This document shows positions 46,001 to 58,100 of a DNA stretch of 64,000 bases, piece by piece. Positions within the stretch are counted from its first letter, which is position 1, and the number at the start of each line of letters is the position of its first letter. Source of the stretch: Lyophyllum atratum (lineage: Eukaryota; Basidiomycota; Agaricomycetes; Agaricales; Lyophyllaceae); the NCBI GenBank assembly GCA_014905825.1, contig JACGCN010000005.1:1054001-1118000 (forward strand), written 5' to 3'. Made by a program: the position numbers and the translations under genes. The notes under the pieces were generated by a model. That model was given only the letters and a program-made list of their open reading frames with translations, did not search any database and had not been told where the DNA came from.

Positions 46001-47909
46001 CGATGATAGAGCCATCGGAGCCGAGGGCCACGTCCTATTAGAACAAGAATATTAAAACAATGGCATTGACAGTCCAACCATGTACGTACCTTGACGGCAC
46101 TGAATTTCTTTCTCAAAGCCCATACACGTTGGGGCTTAAATCCAGACCTCTCCTTCGCTGACGCAGCACTGGCCTCGGAAGGGTTTGCGACAGAGAAGGT
46201 GAACAGTTCTCCATTGAAGGATAAGGCAGCGAACATGTCATCGCAGCTGGTTATTTTAGCGATCTTCGCGTCCCGGATCGCCTGAGGAGGCCGATATGGT
46301 TGCATGTCGGATGGAAATGCATGACCAGGAAACCTGGAATGCAATCAATGAGAATATCCGCGCTAAAGTCTCTGTGAAGACCATTGCTTACAAGATTTTC
46401 ACATGCCGATCATTCCATATACAAATTACATCGTGGTTGACCAGTAAACATGCCATTGCAGAGTCCTGCAAAGAGTGTAAGCGGGGCAGATGGATAAGTC
46501 CGACGAATACGCACTGTGATTGAGATGGCGATGACGGGCTGAGTGACCTTCGTAGCTTTGCGGGGCAGTATTTGAACCGCCTGAGCCGCCTTGTCGTAGC
46601 CTACGGCCAAGTGGCTTAGAAGCGACACTATAATCATGAGTGAAAAGCATACCAAGCTGCCCGTTATTGGTACCCCATGTGTACACGTCGGTCTCAGTCC
46701 AACATGCCGAAGTGGTCCTGCAGGCTGCGACGCCCTTCACTACTTCCTTTTTCAAGGGCCCAAGAACTTTTTTTGGTATCGCTTGAATGGGCTCTTCTGT
46801 TCGCCCGAAGCTTTCTCCAGCCGGGCTTTCTATGACGTAACCCAATTGGGAGAATCGGTTTAACCCCCAACTAAGAACCTCGCCAGCTTTTGTGAGCGCC
46901 AACGTATGATCCTGTCCAAGGGCAACAGCGACGATGGTGTGAGGTAACTGCTGTAACTGCTTGAAGCTATATTGAGTGTGTTGACCAGGGCCCAGACTGG
47001 ATGAAAGGAATGAGAAATAGTCGATGTGTCTTTTCTAGAAAGCCTCTAACCGTCCTCCACTTCCAAACCCGCAAAGACGCAGATTACCCTCGCCTTCCGA
47101 TGTGATGATGGCTTCTCCAAAGTCAGTGAACATATATCCGGGCAAGAGAAATAAACTGACCAGTATGTAACTTCGACATTTGAACGTGACGAACGTAAAG
47201 GGGAAAGAATCGAGAAACGAGATGCGCCTTCTCTGCCTGGATGTTGCCTTCCTTTTTGTGGATGATGATCTGCTCAGGATGTGCCCTGTCCCCTCCGTCG
47301 GCAAAACCAAGAGCAGCATTCCTACGAGATATTTGAGCACGAGGGTCGGACAGGTGAACGAAATGTTCTACCTATTTGCTCCCCATGTGTAAAGGTCGGC
47401 ATAAGGTGCGTCCGCACTTGGTTTCGTTCCATTGAGAGTCGAATTGTAGAGATCGAACGCAGTGTATCCCTCGAGGTCTTGCAGCGACCTGTCCGTGTCT
47501 GGGCGTTGCAAGAGCAGTAGTCTAGTTTATTGTTAGATTTAGAAGCCGTGCAAAAGGAAGCCACGCACGCAGTTGGAATATTTGCGTTATAAAGTGCTCT
47601 GTGCAGAGGTGTCCAATGACTCTCGGTATCGGTAAGGTTCACGTCGATAGCTGGGTGACGCAGAAGCAACCTGACATATTCCGTAGTATCCGGAGATGCG
47701 CAAGCAAGGTGAAGCACTGTTCTTCCCAACCAGTCCCGAGCATTAACATCACATACGGCCAAGGATGTTAATGGACTTGGTCGGGTCCACGATCTTCCGC
47801 CACTGCTGCTGAGGGCGCCACTGGATTGGCCGCGTTCAGCACTGCCATCGAGTAGGCGTTGAAAAGCCTGCTGGTTCCGAAGGTGGAAGTAGTCATGGAG
47901 CAAGTTCAT
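43077..47909 (-). CDS. Ankyrin-RCC1-BTB protein, IBtk-like
   Basis: Exons 47909-47569, 47521-47372, 47321-47161, 47114-47051, 46996-46653, 46600-46515, 46465-46392, 46333-46090, 46034-44715, 44666-43591 and 43533-43077 give 1438 aa. Domains in order: ankyrin repeats (DWLGRTVLHLACASPDTTEY; WTPLHRALYNANI), RCC1-type blades (YTWGANRNAALGF; VLSWGLNRFSQLG; DVYTWGTNNGQLG) to about residue 480, a first BTB near 660 (ADVVIHLPSGFAFPAHRVIL), a second BTB plus BACK-like region near 830-1010 (PDVILKLSDRDVYCHSAIL), then a ~400-residue Ser/Pro/Lys-rich disordered tail. This is the layout of animal IBtk, a Cullin-3 substrate adaptor; acting as a CUL3 adaptor here is inference. Joins are all in frame (4317 nt). 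The start is the first ATG before the ankyrin repeats. Confidence 0.88.
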
Positions 47910-48409
47910 GCAAAGTTATTGGCTGGACCGGGCGACCTCTGAAGGCAAAAAACCTCCAGTCGATCGTACTGTCCAAGGGTGCTGTGCTCGGTGTGAGTTG
48001 AGCACAGACTTGGGGTGGGCGTCTGAGAAAAAAATGCACAGATAAGTTATGGCAGAAGCAGTCACGGCGGCGCGGAGGCGAAATTTCTGAGTCAAACGTT
48101 TCCGATAACAGACAAAATGCTGACAAACGTGCTTGTTATGAACGTTGTTGGCAAACCCGTCGCGTCCCAATTCAGCAGGTGCGATTCACGAGGAATGTCC
48201 AAGCAATTTAAATACAATCGGATTGTAACGCTACAATTACTACCGAAAGTCACGTATACTTTCAAAACCTCCTGGGCTTTATCCGTCCATACAGGCTGAA
48301 TAGTACATTTGGGTACATCCTCATCTAGATGCAAGTAAAAGGGGAAAGGGGTTTTCAGCGAGAATTATACAGCACATGGGTGCGGGGCAGGGAGATAGGG
48401 AGGAATAAT
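47910..48409. other. Intergenic region between eIF3j and IBtk-like genes
   Basis: This 500-bp stretch must contain the 3' flank of the eIF3j gene and the promoter of the IBtk-like gene, both on the minus strand. Short frames on both strands lack motifs. Confidence 0.5.
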
Positions 48410-49411
48410 CTACATGAAGTCATCCACGTTGTTGCCGAAGTCGTCCAGAGCTTCGTCATATAATTCGGTATCGTGCCTACGATATTGACTCATGAGCATC
48501 AGGCCAACTGTAATAAGAAAAATCAAGCTTACTTGGCAGACGGTTTCGCAGCTCCTAGACCTGGCTTTGATGCAGCCTTGGATTTCTTTTTACCGCTTGC
48601 CTTGTCCCTCTGCTCCTTCTGCTTCTCGTTCGCAAGGGTGGTCAAACCACTCGCAGCCTTGCGTACCTCGACATCCTTCAACGGCATGGCCAATTCCCTA
48701 ACATGGTGTTCGATAAAGGAGGCGTAGAGTGGCTTGTTCTGATGTCGCTTGACGACGAATTCGATGATGCGCGATGACAATGTCTGGAAGTCTTCCTTGG
48801 TCCGGGGTTGGAAAGAGATGAGTGAATCCAACTCTGAAGACGACGTTCCTACAGATAACAATCAATATTCAAGTCATAACAAGGCGAGGCCAACGTACCG
48901 CCCAGAGCGGCGGCCCCAAACAACTCGGCAGCATTGTTGAGATCAGCGTTGAGTTCCCGCTCGCGGTCTAGCCGAGCTTTCTCCCGAGGATCTAGGACTG
49001 CATCTGAGTCGTACTCGTCATCGTCGTCCTGGTTAGCTGTTCTTGCGGCCTTTTCGGCCTCTTTCTCTGCGAGTTTCGCTTTCAGTGTGCCTTTCTTTTT
49101 CGGCGGCGCTGCTGTTGTAACAGGAACTGGTGCGTCTTCCTCCTCTGACGAGGCTTCCCAGTCGCTCTATTTGTAGTGATCGTCAGAGGTAATTCATAGA
49201 ATATAAGAAGGGACATACCACTGGGTTCTCCTCATCTTCATCCTCTCCTTCCCACTTAGCTTTCGCCTTCGGGACTACTTTTGGTGCAGAGGGTGGAGTA
49301 GCAGCCTTGGCCGCGGTATCACTGTCAGATTCTTCTGCTTGCCGATCCGGATATATCTGTGAGATCGAGCAAGGAATATTGTAGCTTGTGAAACTTACCC
49401 CAGTCAGACAT
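48410..49411 (-). CDS. HCR1: Translation initiation factor eIF3 subunit j
   Basis: Exons 49411-49399, 49334-49219, 49166-48899, 48848-48533 and 48476-48410 give 259 aa. eIF3j binds the 40S subunit near the decoding site and aids eIF3 recruitment and start-codon selection. The acidic N terminus with repeated Trp motifs (MSDW; KWEGEDEDEENP; SDWEASSEEEDAP), the conserved core (ELNADLNNAAELFGAAAL; TSSSELDSLISFQPRTKEDF; LYASFIEHHVRELAMPL) and the typical terminal YDEALDDFGNNVDDFM are all present. The second exon has tandem acceptors (AAG then CAG, 3 nt apart), so position 5 may be Glu or Ala-Glu. Its start is 125 bp from that of COQ9, which diverges. Confidence 0.92.
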
Positions 49412-49536
49412 GATTAGTGCCCAGTTGGCAGATGGTTTAAGTCGAGAGCAAGTTTGATAAAAACTGATCGGCGATTCAGTTGGTCCCGAATTCCGACATT
49501 CCGTTTCTCACCTCCGCCGCTGCTAGTGTCACCACC
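49412..49536. promoter_or_regulatory. Bidirectional promoter of eIF3j and COQ9
   Basis: The two start codons are 125 bp apart on opposite strands, so the core promoters overlap here. No TATA element is evident. Confidence 0.6.
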
Positions 49537-50398
49537 ATGTCGAGGTGAGTCGTTTCCGCGTTGTGGTTAACGACATTCTCAGCTTATGTCGGCTATCGAA
49601 GTGCACGACTACTTGAACTCGCCATTCCCCTGGTCAAGACACATGGCTTCACTCGGGAGGTTCTGGCACGCTCTGTTTTGACATTGCCAGCTTCCGAAGC
49701 TCATTCAGAGCCATTATCGGACACCGCTGTCACGGCTCTATTTGGAAGAGGTGATCTCGCTCGGAGAACACTTATCCGTGCATGGCTTGACGCCGGCATT
49801 CGTCACATACAATCTGCTCCTCCTAATTCCACATTGAAGCAGGTACTCCAGGCGAGATTAGAATTCAACGAGCCTGTACTTCACCATCTCCCGGAGGTCC
49901 GTATTGTACCTCCTTAATTGTGGCAGCATGACTACAAGTGTCTCTTCTCCAGGCATTTGCTCTGCTGGCCTCTCCAACACTCGGACCGCTGCTTCTTGAC
50001 CCTCGACCAGCGCTCCAACATGCAGTCAAGATCGCAGACGAAGCCTGTCATGTGACTGGAGACGCGTCTCTGCAGGTAAGCGACTCGAATATCGCACTAC
50101 ATCTTGACTAACCGTCATTAGTTGGCTTGGTATGCACGTAGAGGCTCTCTAGCTGCCATCTACACGGCTTCAGGTAATGCAACATCTAGCTAAGTGCACA
50201 TCGACATGACCTCATATTCTACCGTCCCCTTCCACAGAACTTCACCAGCTAACGTCTCCGTCCACTGCGTCTGAATTTTTGAGCTCCCTTCTTGATGCAT
50301 CCTCCTCACTCAAATCGTCATTGGATGAGGCTAATCTCTTCTCTTCGTACATCGTCAAAAGTTGGGCTGGTATCATTAAGAGCTCTGGTATCATTTAG
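49537..50398 (+). CDS. COQ9: Ubiquinone biosynthesis protein COQ9
   Basis: Exons 49537-49544, 49602-49896, 49953-50075, 50122-50173 and 50238-50398 give 212 aa. COQ9 is a TetR-fold lipid-binding protein of the mitochondrial CoQ synthome and presents intermediates to COQ7. Signatures: RLLELAIPLVKTHGFTREVL, TALFGRGDLARRTLIRAWLD, RLEFNEPVLHHLPEAFALLA, ADEACHVTGDASLQLAWYAR and YIVKSWAGIIKSS. The first coding exon is just 8 nt; the acceptor at 49600-49601 (AAG) is the one that keeps the frame. The predicted N terminus has no clear mitochondrial presequence, so either targeting is internal or a different 5' exon exists. Confidence 0.9.
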
Positions 50399-52279
50399 CT
50401 CCTTGTACTTTGCGTCACTCCTTGCTTCCCGTTTGACGTGCTACAGAGGATACAGGTCAATTCACTCCTGAAGCATTGCGAGCTTCCAGTTAGCCAGGGC
50501 CTGATTTTCTCACCAACACTTCTCGCCGATTAACTATATTCTATTACAGTAATATTCACTGTGCACGATTCGTAGGACATGAAAGCGGTAGACTTATGGA
50601 TCTTGCGAAGCGCAGACGCGAACAGAATGTGACAAGCGGTGGTTCTGTTTATTGCATCTCTTCCTGTCATTTGAATCATTTGTTGTTTCTTCTGCTACGA
50701 ATATACATGAAGATGAGCCCACTGTCTGCCCCAGCCTTCGAACCGAACTTCACCTCCAGCTTGGACCATCCGATAGCCGAAATTTTCTCCTTGGTGAATA
50801 GTTACATCTACAGGTCATGCACGCGTCACCCGATTGTCTAAAATGACCAGCTGCTCAACGCCGACACCATCGCCGTCCCCCCAAGCAACGACTCTCGCCG
50901 ACATGAGCGTTCTAACTACTATTTGAGGCTCATGACACAGAGGAGAGCGCTGTTCGACAACTTCCGCGGCAATTCTTCATTATACATGAAGCTGTACCAG
51001 TGATTTTCGGCCCTCTGAAACCCATATATCATTTTCCGGAATTCGACATGGGACGACGAGGCCAAGATCGCTCTCGCGCTCTCTGTGAGAGCAAGACAAA
51101 TTCTGGAACCAGTGTCGCGGTGCGGAAGTTGAGAAAGTTCGAGGATGTGCACGAAGGTAAAACGAGGGTTGCAGAGACTATGATCCAGGGAAAGTGTGCG
51201 GGTTGGGTGAGGACCACGGTACAGGGTCAAACGCACTGTGCATCGTATGTAACATGTAAGACTTCCCCATTCTTCCCCTCAAGTCTTTCATGTTGATATG
51301 CTCGCTCTATTACTAGCACATATGGCCTGATACCACAGCTATTCGGTCAGGGTCCCCTGGCCCCGAGTGGTTGTTGGTCCATTTGGTCTCGTACAATCTT
51401 AGCAGAACCTTGTATCTTGACTCAAGAGAAAGTACGTGAGATACTTGAAAGAGAGTTTTTCTAAAGATCGTTCTCCTCCAGCCCGACTGCGTTCGAAAGT
51501 CTCAAAAGGGGTCGATAGACCTAAGACCTTGCGCCGATCCAATCCTCGTCACAAGATTTTCCCCTCACCAATTCATCACGCTACTGCTAGTATATCATAC
51601 TGGTTCATGACCAGATTCACCATTCAAGATTTAACCCGGGCGTTACGTGATAGATAGCCCTCAAGGAGATCATGCACTCCCATCTATCTCGTTCGACCCA
51701 CTGTAACTGTGGAATACTTCCATTAGGGGCATCCCCTTCACATGCGAAACGCACTCGGAGAGGACAAAACCCACGAAGGCTGTTTCCAAAATCGCTCGGG
51801 TTTCTTGTCCGGACACTTGGCGTCCATTTCTGTACGAACTGGGCCTGGCCTAGGGGAAAAAATCGATCTTGTCTGTCCAAAACAGGGAAGTTTCATTCGG
51901 CTTGCGCCGCCGTCACCTCGAAAGCTTCGAGAAACACATTTTCGGCGGGTTTCCCGCCGTTTTCAACCGCGTTTGTGGGAGGAAAAGTCAGTTGGGCAGC
52001 GTTCGGCCCAGCATACACCTCATTTGTTTTTAAAGCCCAAGAACTTGACCGGATATCGTACCTTCCGCCCATAAATCAGTCATTCTGTCCTGACTGAGAC
52101 ATGGCTGTCGTGTCCCGAAGGTCCTAAATTTGTCCGGATCCGGGAACTGTTTCGGTCACGATTGGTAGGGGTCCTACGAGGAGCTCACGATAATCGACGT
52201 GTCTTCTTTCCACGCGGCTATTTTTAACTTCCACAGTATAAATACCTTGAAGGAAGCCCGGCTCCTCCACCTATCCTCG
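50399..52279. other. Gene-poor stretch
   Basis: Frames up to 141 aa (51672-52097, plus strand) and 105 aa (50919-51236, minus strand) have no recognisable motif and overlap other frames. Sequence near 51040-51250 reads partly protein-like in changing frames. The last few hundred bases are the promoter of the amino-acid transporter gene. Confidence 0.45.
52237..52244 (+). promoter_or_regulatory. TATA box of the AAAP transporter gene
   Basis: TATAAATA lies 36 bp upstream of the chosen ATG at 52280. Its position implies transcription starts just before that ATG, and so argues against the in-frame upstream ATG at 52199. Confidence 0.55.
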
Positions 52280-54873
52280 ATGGCGTCAACACCTGAGAAA
52301 ACGAGTGAAAAGGTCGAAACGCCCAACTCGACGGAGGATCTGGCTGGAGATGCCCCCTTTCAAGACACGGCCCCTGGTTCGCACGTTGTCTTCGAAGACT
52401 ACCTCCACTATGCTGCTATACAACGGCGATTCGAAGATGGTCACCTGACACCTGAGGCTCCAGAGAAGAAGCGGAACTGGATGTCCAAGCTGTCAGACCA
52501 CAAAGGGCCCAATATCAACGTCGATGTACGCAGCGCCAGTAACCCCAACGTCAGCGAAGAGAATACCGAACGAATCAATGCGTTGAGGGCACTGAGGACA
52601 GCCTCTTGGGCCTCGGTGTTCTACCTGATTACGACTGACATCCTCGGTCCTTTCAACGCGCCATATGCTATCTCTCAAGTTGGCTGGGTGCCAGGTGAGT
52701 ATTTTCAATCCAAGGGATCTTGGATCTATCTTCTAATCATCGATAGGTATCCTGCTATACTTCTTCAGTCGGTAGACCCCATTTCTGTGCCGTTGACCTT
52801 GCTGACGCTGTGGGACTTAGTGGGCCTGGCGGCATTGTATACGGGCCTCATCCTCTGGCGATTATACATCCGATTGGATTCATTGAAGTATCCGTTGAAG
52901 ACCTACGCGGATATCGCTGAGCGCATTTTCGGGAGAACCGCCCGTCACGTTTGCACTGTCCTCCAGAGCTTACAGTTGATCGTCAATGTGGGTGTCGTTA
53001 TATCCACAGTGTGCAAACCTTCATGAATCTTCATCAGGTCGCGACGATTTGTCTAAGCAATGGCCAGGCTTTATGCCAAATGAGCAAAAATGGGGGTACG
53101 TAGAGTTTCAGCTATAGAGTTAACTACCAATAATAAATCTCGCTGGGCTCTAGCTCTGCTTCTCGATCTGCATTCTCATATGGGTGCTATTGGGCATGGT
53201 TGTCGGCCAGATTCGCACTCTGAAGGTTAATCGTTGCACTGCGAATTTACTTGGGCAAATCTGACATCAGCTCTCAATAGAACTTTGGGTGGCTGGCTAA
53301 CAGCGCTGTATGGTACGACCCTTGTTCGTCACTTTGCGCCACTTGCTCATGGCTCGCGTAGGTTAAATCTGCTCATCATCTTCATCTCCATGGGCGTTGT
53401 CGCGCATAGTCCCCCGAACTTCGAGGCTGCAAAGAAATCTCTCAATGTTGACCCAGGGCCCGTCGTAACTGCAGCATTTGTGAAGTTACCGCTATTTAAC
53501 AAGGTAGAGGATGTCATTTTCCGAAAGTCAAGGTCGCCAACTGACTGTATATGTAGATTAACGGTATCATGAATATGGTCAGGAAACGCTATAACATGGC
53601 ACATGAGTTCTCTTAATCAATCGGTTGACAGGTATTCGCTTATGGAGGCGCCATGATTTTCCCGGAGATAGTGGGTGTACAGCATTTCATCAATCCACCT
53701 TTGCTTACTTACATTGAATCGTCTTTAGATGGCTGAAATGAGACGTCCTATGGACTTCTGGAAGGGTATGGTGGGTAAGGTCCCGTCTTACATATCGACA
53801 TAAACTGACTGTTTTGATTTTTTGTAGGCCATGGCTCAAGGGCTGATTTTCTCCGCGTACCTCCTTTTTGGGGCCTTTTTCTATGTTCGCCATTTCAGCT
53901 CATATCTACGAGTGGTATGACTCATATGCTGTAGGCATTCCAAGGGCAATTCACACTTCCTCTGGCCTACCAAGGCCTTAGTATTTTTGCCTGGCAGACC
54001 GTCGGTGAGCACCGTCCCTACTTGTCCGTGTCAGTCACTCATCACTTGCATGGCAGGAAACAGTATCTCGCTCGTAACTGGGATTATCGCTGCTGGGCTG
54101 TATGGAAACATCGGAATTAGTTGCGTCGCCACTTTTTCAATTTTGATTCGTTCTTACATATCATACATGTTAGAGGTGGCCTACACCAATATCGTAGAAG
54201 ACTGGTTCAAGGGCCCTCCTCTCATGTCCCGAAAAGGTCGAGTTATCTGGTCTAGTAAGTTACACCGAGTACTTTCCTGTCAACCCTGCTTACTGCTTTT
54301 GAAAATATTCAGCAATGGTCATTGCATATTGGGCACTTGGTCAGGCGTTTTAAGTACTCTCACCGAAAGTAAACTCATTGAACTTCCACAGCCTTCATCA
54401 TTGGCTCCGCAATCCCTCAAGTTCAGACCATTACAGGTCTCATCGCAGCCATTGCCATCATGCAATTTAGCTACACATTCCCACTCTTTCTGAGGGTGGG
54501 CTACGATGTCATCACAGACGCTATGACGGCCGATGAGGCGTTTGCTCCTGGAAAGGGAGCCAGTGGGCGCGTCGATAATTGGAGCCAGTGGTCTCGTTGG
54601 AAGCGGGTATGGACCCTGTAAAACTGGTCATCGAAGTTATGTTCATCATGTCGACAGGGCCTCTTTTCGGGAAGATGGTACTTTAAACTTTTAAATCTGG
54701 TGTTGGGTCTGGGAGCTTTGGCAATGGCATGTCTAGGTGAGTAATCAGTTCAAGTTTGCCAGATTGAATTTTACAACGACTTTTTAGGTATGTGGGGTGC
54801 TGGAGAATCAATCAAAGCTGTGTTCGCGAATAGCGCAGCTGCCACATCTTTTGGATGTAGTCCCCCTGTGTAG
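52280..54873 (+). CDS. Amino-acid transporter, AAAP family (18 exons, one-base frame break)
   Basis: Exons: 52280-52694, 52747-52767, 52821-53008, 53038-53095, 53154-53225, 53281-53312, 53362-53503, 53557-53577, 53632-53670, 53729-53770, 53828-53884, 53935-54004, 54057-54119, 54174-54254, 54313-54339, 54392-54606, 54658-54736, 54788-54873. About 568 aa. Proton-coupled amino-acid permease of plasma or vacuolar membrane; typical runs are LGPFNAPYAISQVGWVPG, TYADIAERIFGRTARHVC, NGQALCQMS, WLANSAVWLNLLIIFISMGV, FAYGGAMIFPEI, EMRRPMDFWKGMAMAQGLIF, FAWQTVGNSISLVTGIIAAG and MQFSYTFPLFLRVGYD. About 10-11 membrane helices follow a 130-residue hydrophilic N terminus. The exons sum to one base too many: exon 4 (after NGQALCQMSK) and exon 5 (LCFSICILIW) are out of phase, next to an A5-T-G5 run at 53086-53096. 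All other 16 introns are in phase. Confidence 0.85.
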
Positions 54874-55115
54874 ATATAGTGGTAGTGGTACTAGTGATAC
54901 TGCCCACAGGCGGTCCCGACAAGCAACATTTAATATATGATATCACTTTGCCTTGACTCTGCCAATTTGTGTGTACTTGCGCGTAATTTTGACACTTGTA
55001 TTATTGGCCCGCCGGGCCGGGACGCCGCCACCTTCCTGCCTTGAACAAATTGAACCCAGCTTGAACCTCAAAAAAATTTCAACTCGTAATCAGGCTTTTC
55101 CTTCAATGGTCCATT

Positions 55116-58100
55116 ATGACTTCGCGTAAGAAAAGAAAGTTAGATACCGAGGCTCCAGATGGAGAGTGCTTTGGAGAGGTAGTCGCGGAGCTGGACCTCG
55201 AGATCTCTCTGAGACGAAGACTGGCGGAGACCATCGAGTCTAGAATCACTTGGGCGCTTGTTTTGCAAGAAGAATTGAAGAAAAGTGCGTATTTTATGTC
55301 ATGGACCTCCTACGTACGTTTATTGAAAGCAACGATCCTTACAAGGCAGCACCGGTTCTACGACCTCATTCAAAGATGCCGCATTCGAGGCAATTTCTGC
55401 AATCGAAACATCCTTAGATGTTCTCTTTACGCACGAAATTGCTCCCATACTCGGATCGAAACCCGTGCAACCTCTCAGGCCTCCTCGCCCTCCACCTAAG
55501 CAAAAGGCTACTCGAAACCCGAACGCGAACTTCCTGTATATCAAATCCGCAGACCTCCACCCCCCGTACGACGAAAATCATGTCCAGACATACCTGTTGA
55601 AATGCCCTACATGTCTTCGGAAGACCTTCACGTCCCTTCAAGGGCTTCTCAATCATGCACGAATATCTCATGGATTGGAATGGGGCACACATGATGAGTG
55701 TGTAAGGGCTTGTGCTGTGGTGGATCCAGAAATTGACGTTGAAGCGGGTATTGAGGTTGGTTTGGGTCCTAGCGGAATCCTTCCTGGCCTCAGAAGTCTC
55801 TTTCAAATGGCAGTCGCGGCACAATACCCGAGAGACCCAACCATGGACGCGGATGCATCGGACGAGGCAGGAAAGGTTGAGCCCCCATCTGCAACTTCGC
55901 ATCTGGTTCGAACACTTGGGCTGCACGAGGATACACCTGCACTTGCGCGTTTCTTGGGGAAGCAAGCGGTACGGCGAGGTATCAGAGTATGGGGTAACGG
56001 AGATGAGGTGGTGGATGTTGATGGCTTCGGCGATGCCAAGGTCCAGCGGGACGAGGGTCTTCAGGCAGGCCCAGTGGGATTGCGCGAACGAAAGGATTCT
56101 AGCCGCACTTGGAGGATGCACTTCACCCATCGGAGTGACTTCGACCCAGAGACCGCCAGCCATGCTCAGGAACTTGGTCCCATTGCCAATGGTGAATCTG
56201 CTCACGAGCATACCAAGGAGCCTTCGACCGCTGCAACCCCCTCCACTCCCAGAACTGGGGAAGATAAAGATATGACGCCACTTGCTGAATTGAGCTCATC
56301 AGGAACGGCGGGAAGCAGGTTCCACTTCACGGCTCGCGTTATTGTGATGGACCGCAGTTTATGGATACCACCTGGTTCGTGTTTCTACTTCGATCGTCAA
56401 TTCTGAATTAACTCTTGGCGCGTCGCAGAAGGACGCCCGGCGCACAATGGAGGTCAAACACACAAGTGGATGATTTCAGTAGATTCTCCTTCCTATGTAA
56501 GTTGTACTTCTACCTGGCTTGCATGCATCCTCAACCCAGTCTCAGAGTCACCACATCACGTCTATACTCACGGGACTGACTGTCTCGTCCTTATCTGCTC
56601 CTAGCAGCCCATCGTTGACTACTACCAGCGCGCCTTTTGTTGTTGTAGGAACAATGGATGAACCGTTTCTGGCGAAGGTCGAGTTACACTTCAGTGGGAC
56701 GCCCAGTTCAGATGGAAAAGTGACTGAACAGTCGATGATTCTGGAGCATTGGGTCGAGGTTCGTTCTACTCTCACCACATCCTGATGTCATCTAAAAAAG
56801 TATGGTAGCTGGACCTCCTAAAATCTGCCACCCCGGTAGTCGGTGATGAACAAGTAGTTGATATCGAGCTCGACAAGAGAACCATCCTTCTGCCAATTCA
56901 GAAAGGATACACACCAATCGGTGCGAAGGCCTTGTGGTCACAAACTACAAAAAGTGTACCAGTCGATGGCGGACCGACCGAAGTCGAGCCTAGCCAAGGT
57001 ATTTATTCTTACTCTTTCACTATGAAGACATCTAAATCGCAGTGCTCGTAGCATATGGAGAAGTTCTAAGTAGCATTGTAGGAAGGTTCCCCATGTTACT
57101 CAAAGGTTAGCTCTTTCTATCGAGAATGCAACACAGACTAACATGAAGGTCGGTGGGATCTAGAGGTCAAGAGCGGTCGTCAGGCGCAGCCTCAATTGCC
57201 TTACAAATTGGTGCCTGCAGTTCAATTCAACAGCCTTCTTCCGGGTAGGAGAAAGGCAATCGAAGTGCGTAATCCATTGGCTCAGGCAAGGCCACCTATC
57301 TGAATATACCCTGCCCAGTGGAGTCGCGCCCGTGCAATTCGAGATGCATACACACAGTTGACCCAAGACCCGCGGTCTGCAGCCCAGAAACCGGCTCCAC
57401 TGACTACCGCGGACGTTTATAGTTGGCTCTCGGAGGAGGGTCATTTCATCAGACCAGCTGACGCTTCCGGTGCCAAGAAGGAGAAGGATGATGGTGACAA
57501 ATCGGTGAAGGGTAACTATGTTGAGACCTGGTGTTCAACTTGCGGCCAAGGCGTCGAAGCCCACGCAATGGCGTCTGCCATCAAGACCGAGCTTGTCCAT
57601 CCCCCATCTACATCCGTTAAGATGGAGGCTGGGTTCAAGTCGGAGGACCAGCTGCTATCGGAAGTTACACAAACATTCACAATCCCCTGCAACATCGCAC
57701 CCAGGATCCCAAAAATGCCCATGCTCAATGCTTGTATTCGCATGCACCCTTCTCTCACCACTGCGAGTCGCGGTCAGGTGCAAAGGATCAGCCCGCTCAA
57801 AGATGTGCAAATCCGTGATTATCAGAGAGCTGATCTGGTTGCAGCGTCCGACCCCAATCTCACCTTGGCGATTCATAAGATCATCCATTCTCTGAAGTTA
57901 CCAACATTTATCTCGCCATTGCAGAATGGTGAAACTATGTACCCGCTAGATGAACTTGGAACGGACAAGACTCAGGTCGAGGACCATCTCGCTCCTCATG
58001 CCATTCTCGCAATAGCGGCTCAGCGGTTCATGTGTGCCCTGGTCGAAGGTGGAATCGACGTCGCCAGGAGAGAAAAGGCGGCATCTTCTGACTTCGCAGG

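Noticed and set aside
51672..52097. 141-aa plus-strand frame before the AAAP gene
   Set aside because: No motif, overlapped by frames of similar length on both strands, and no joinable exons.
52199..52279. Upstream in-frame ATG of the AAAP transporter gene
   Set aside because: It lies upstream of the TATA box at 52237, so the mRNA should not include it.
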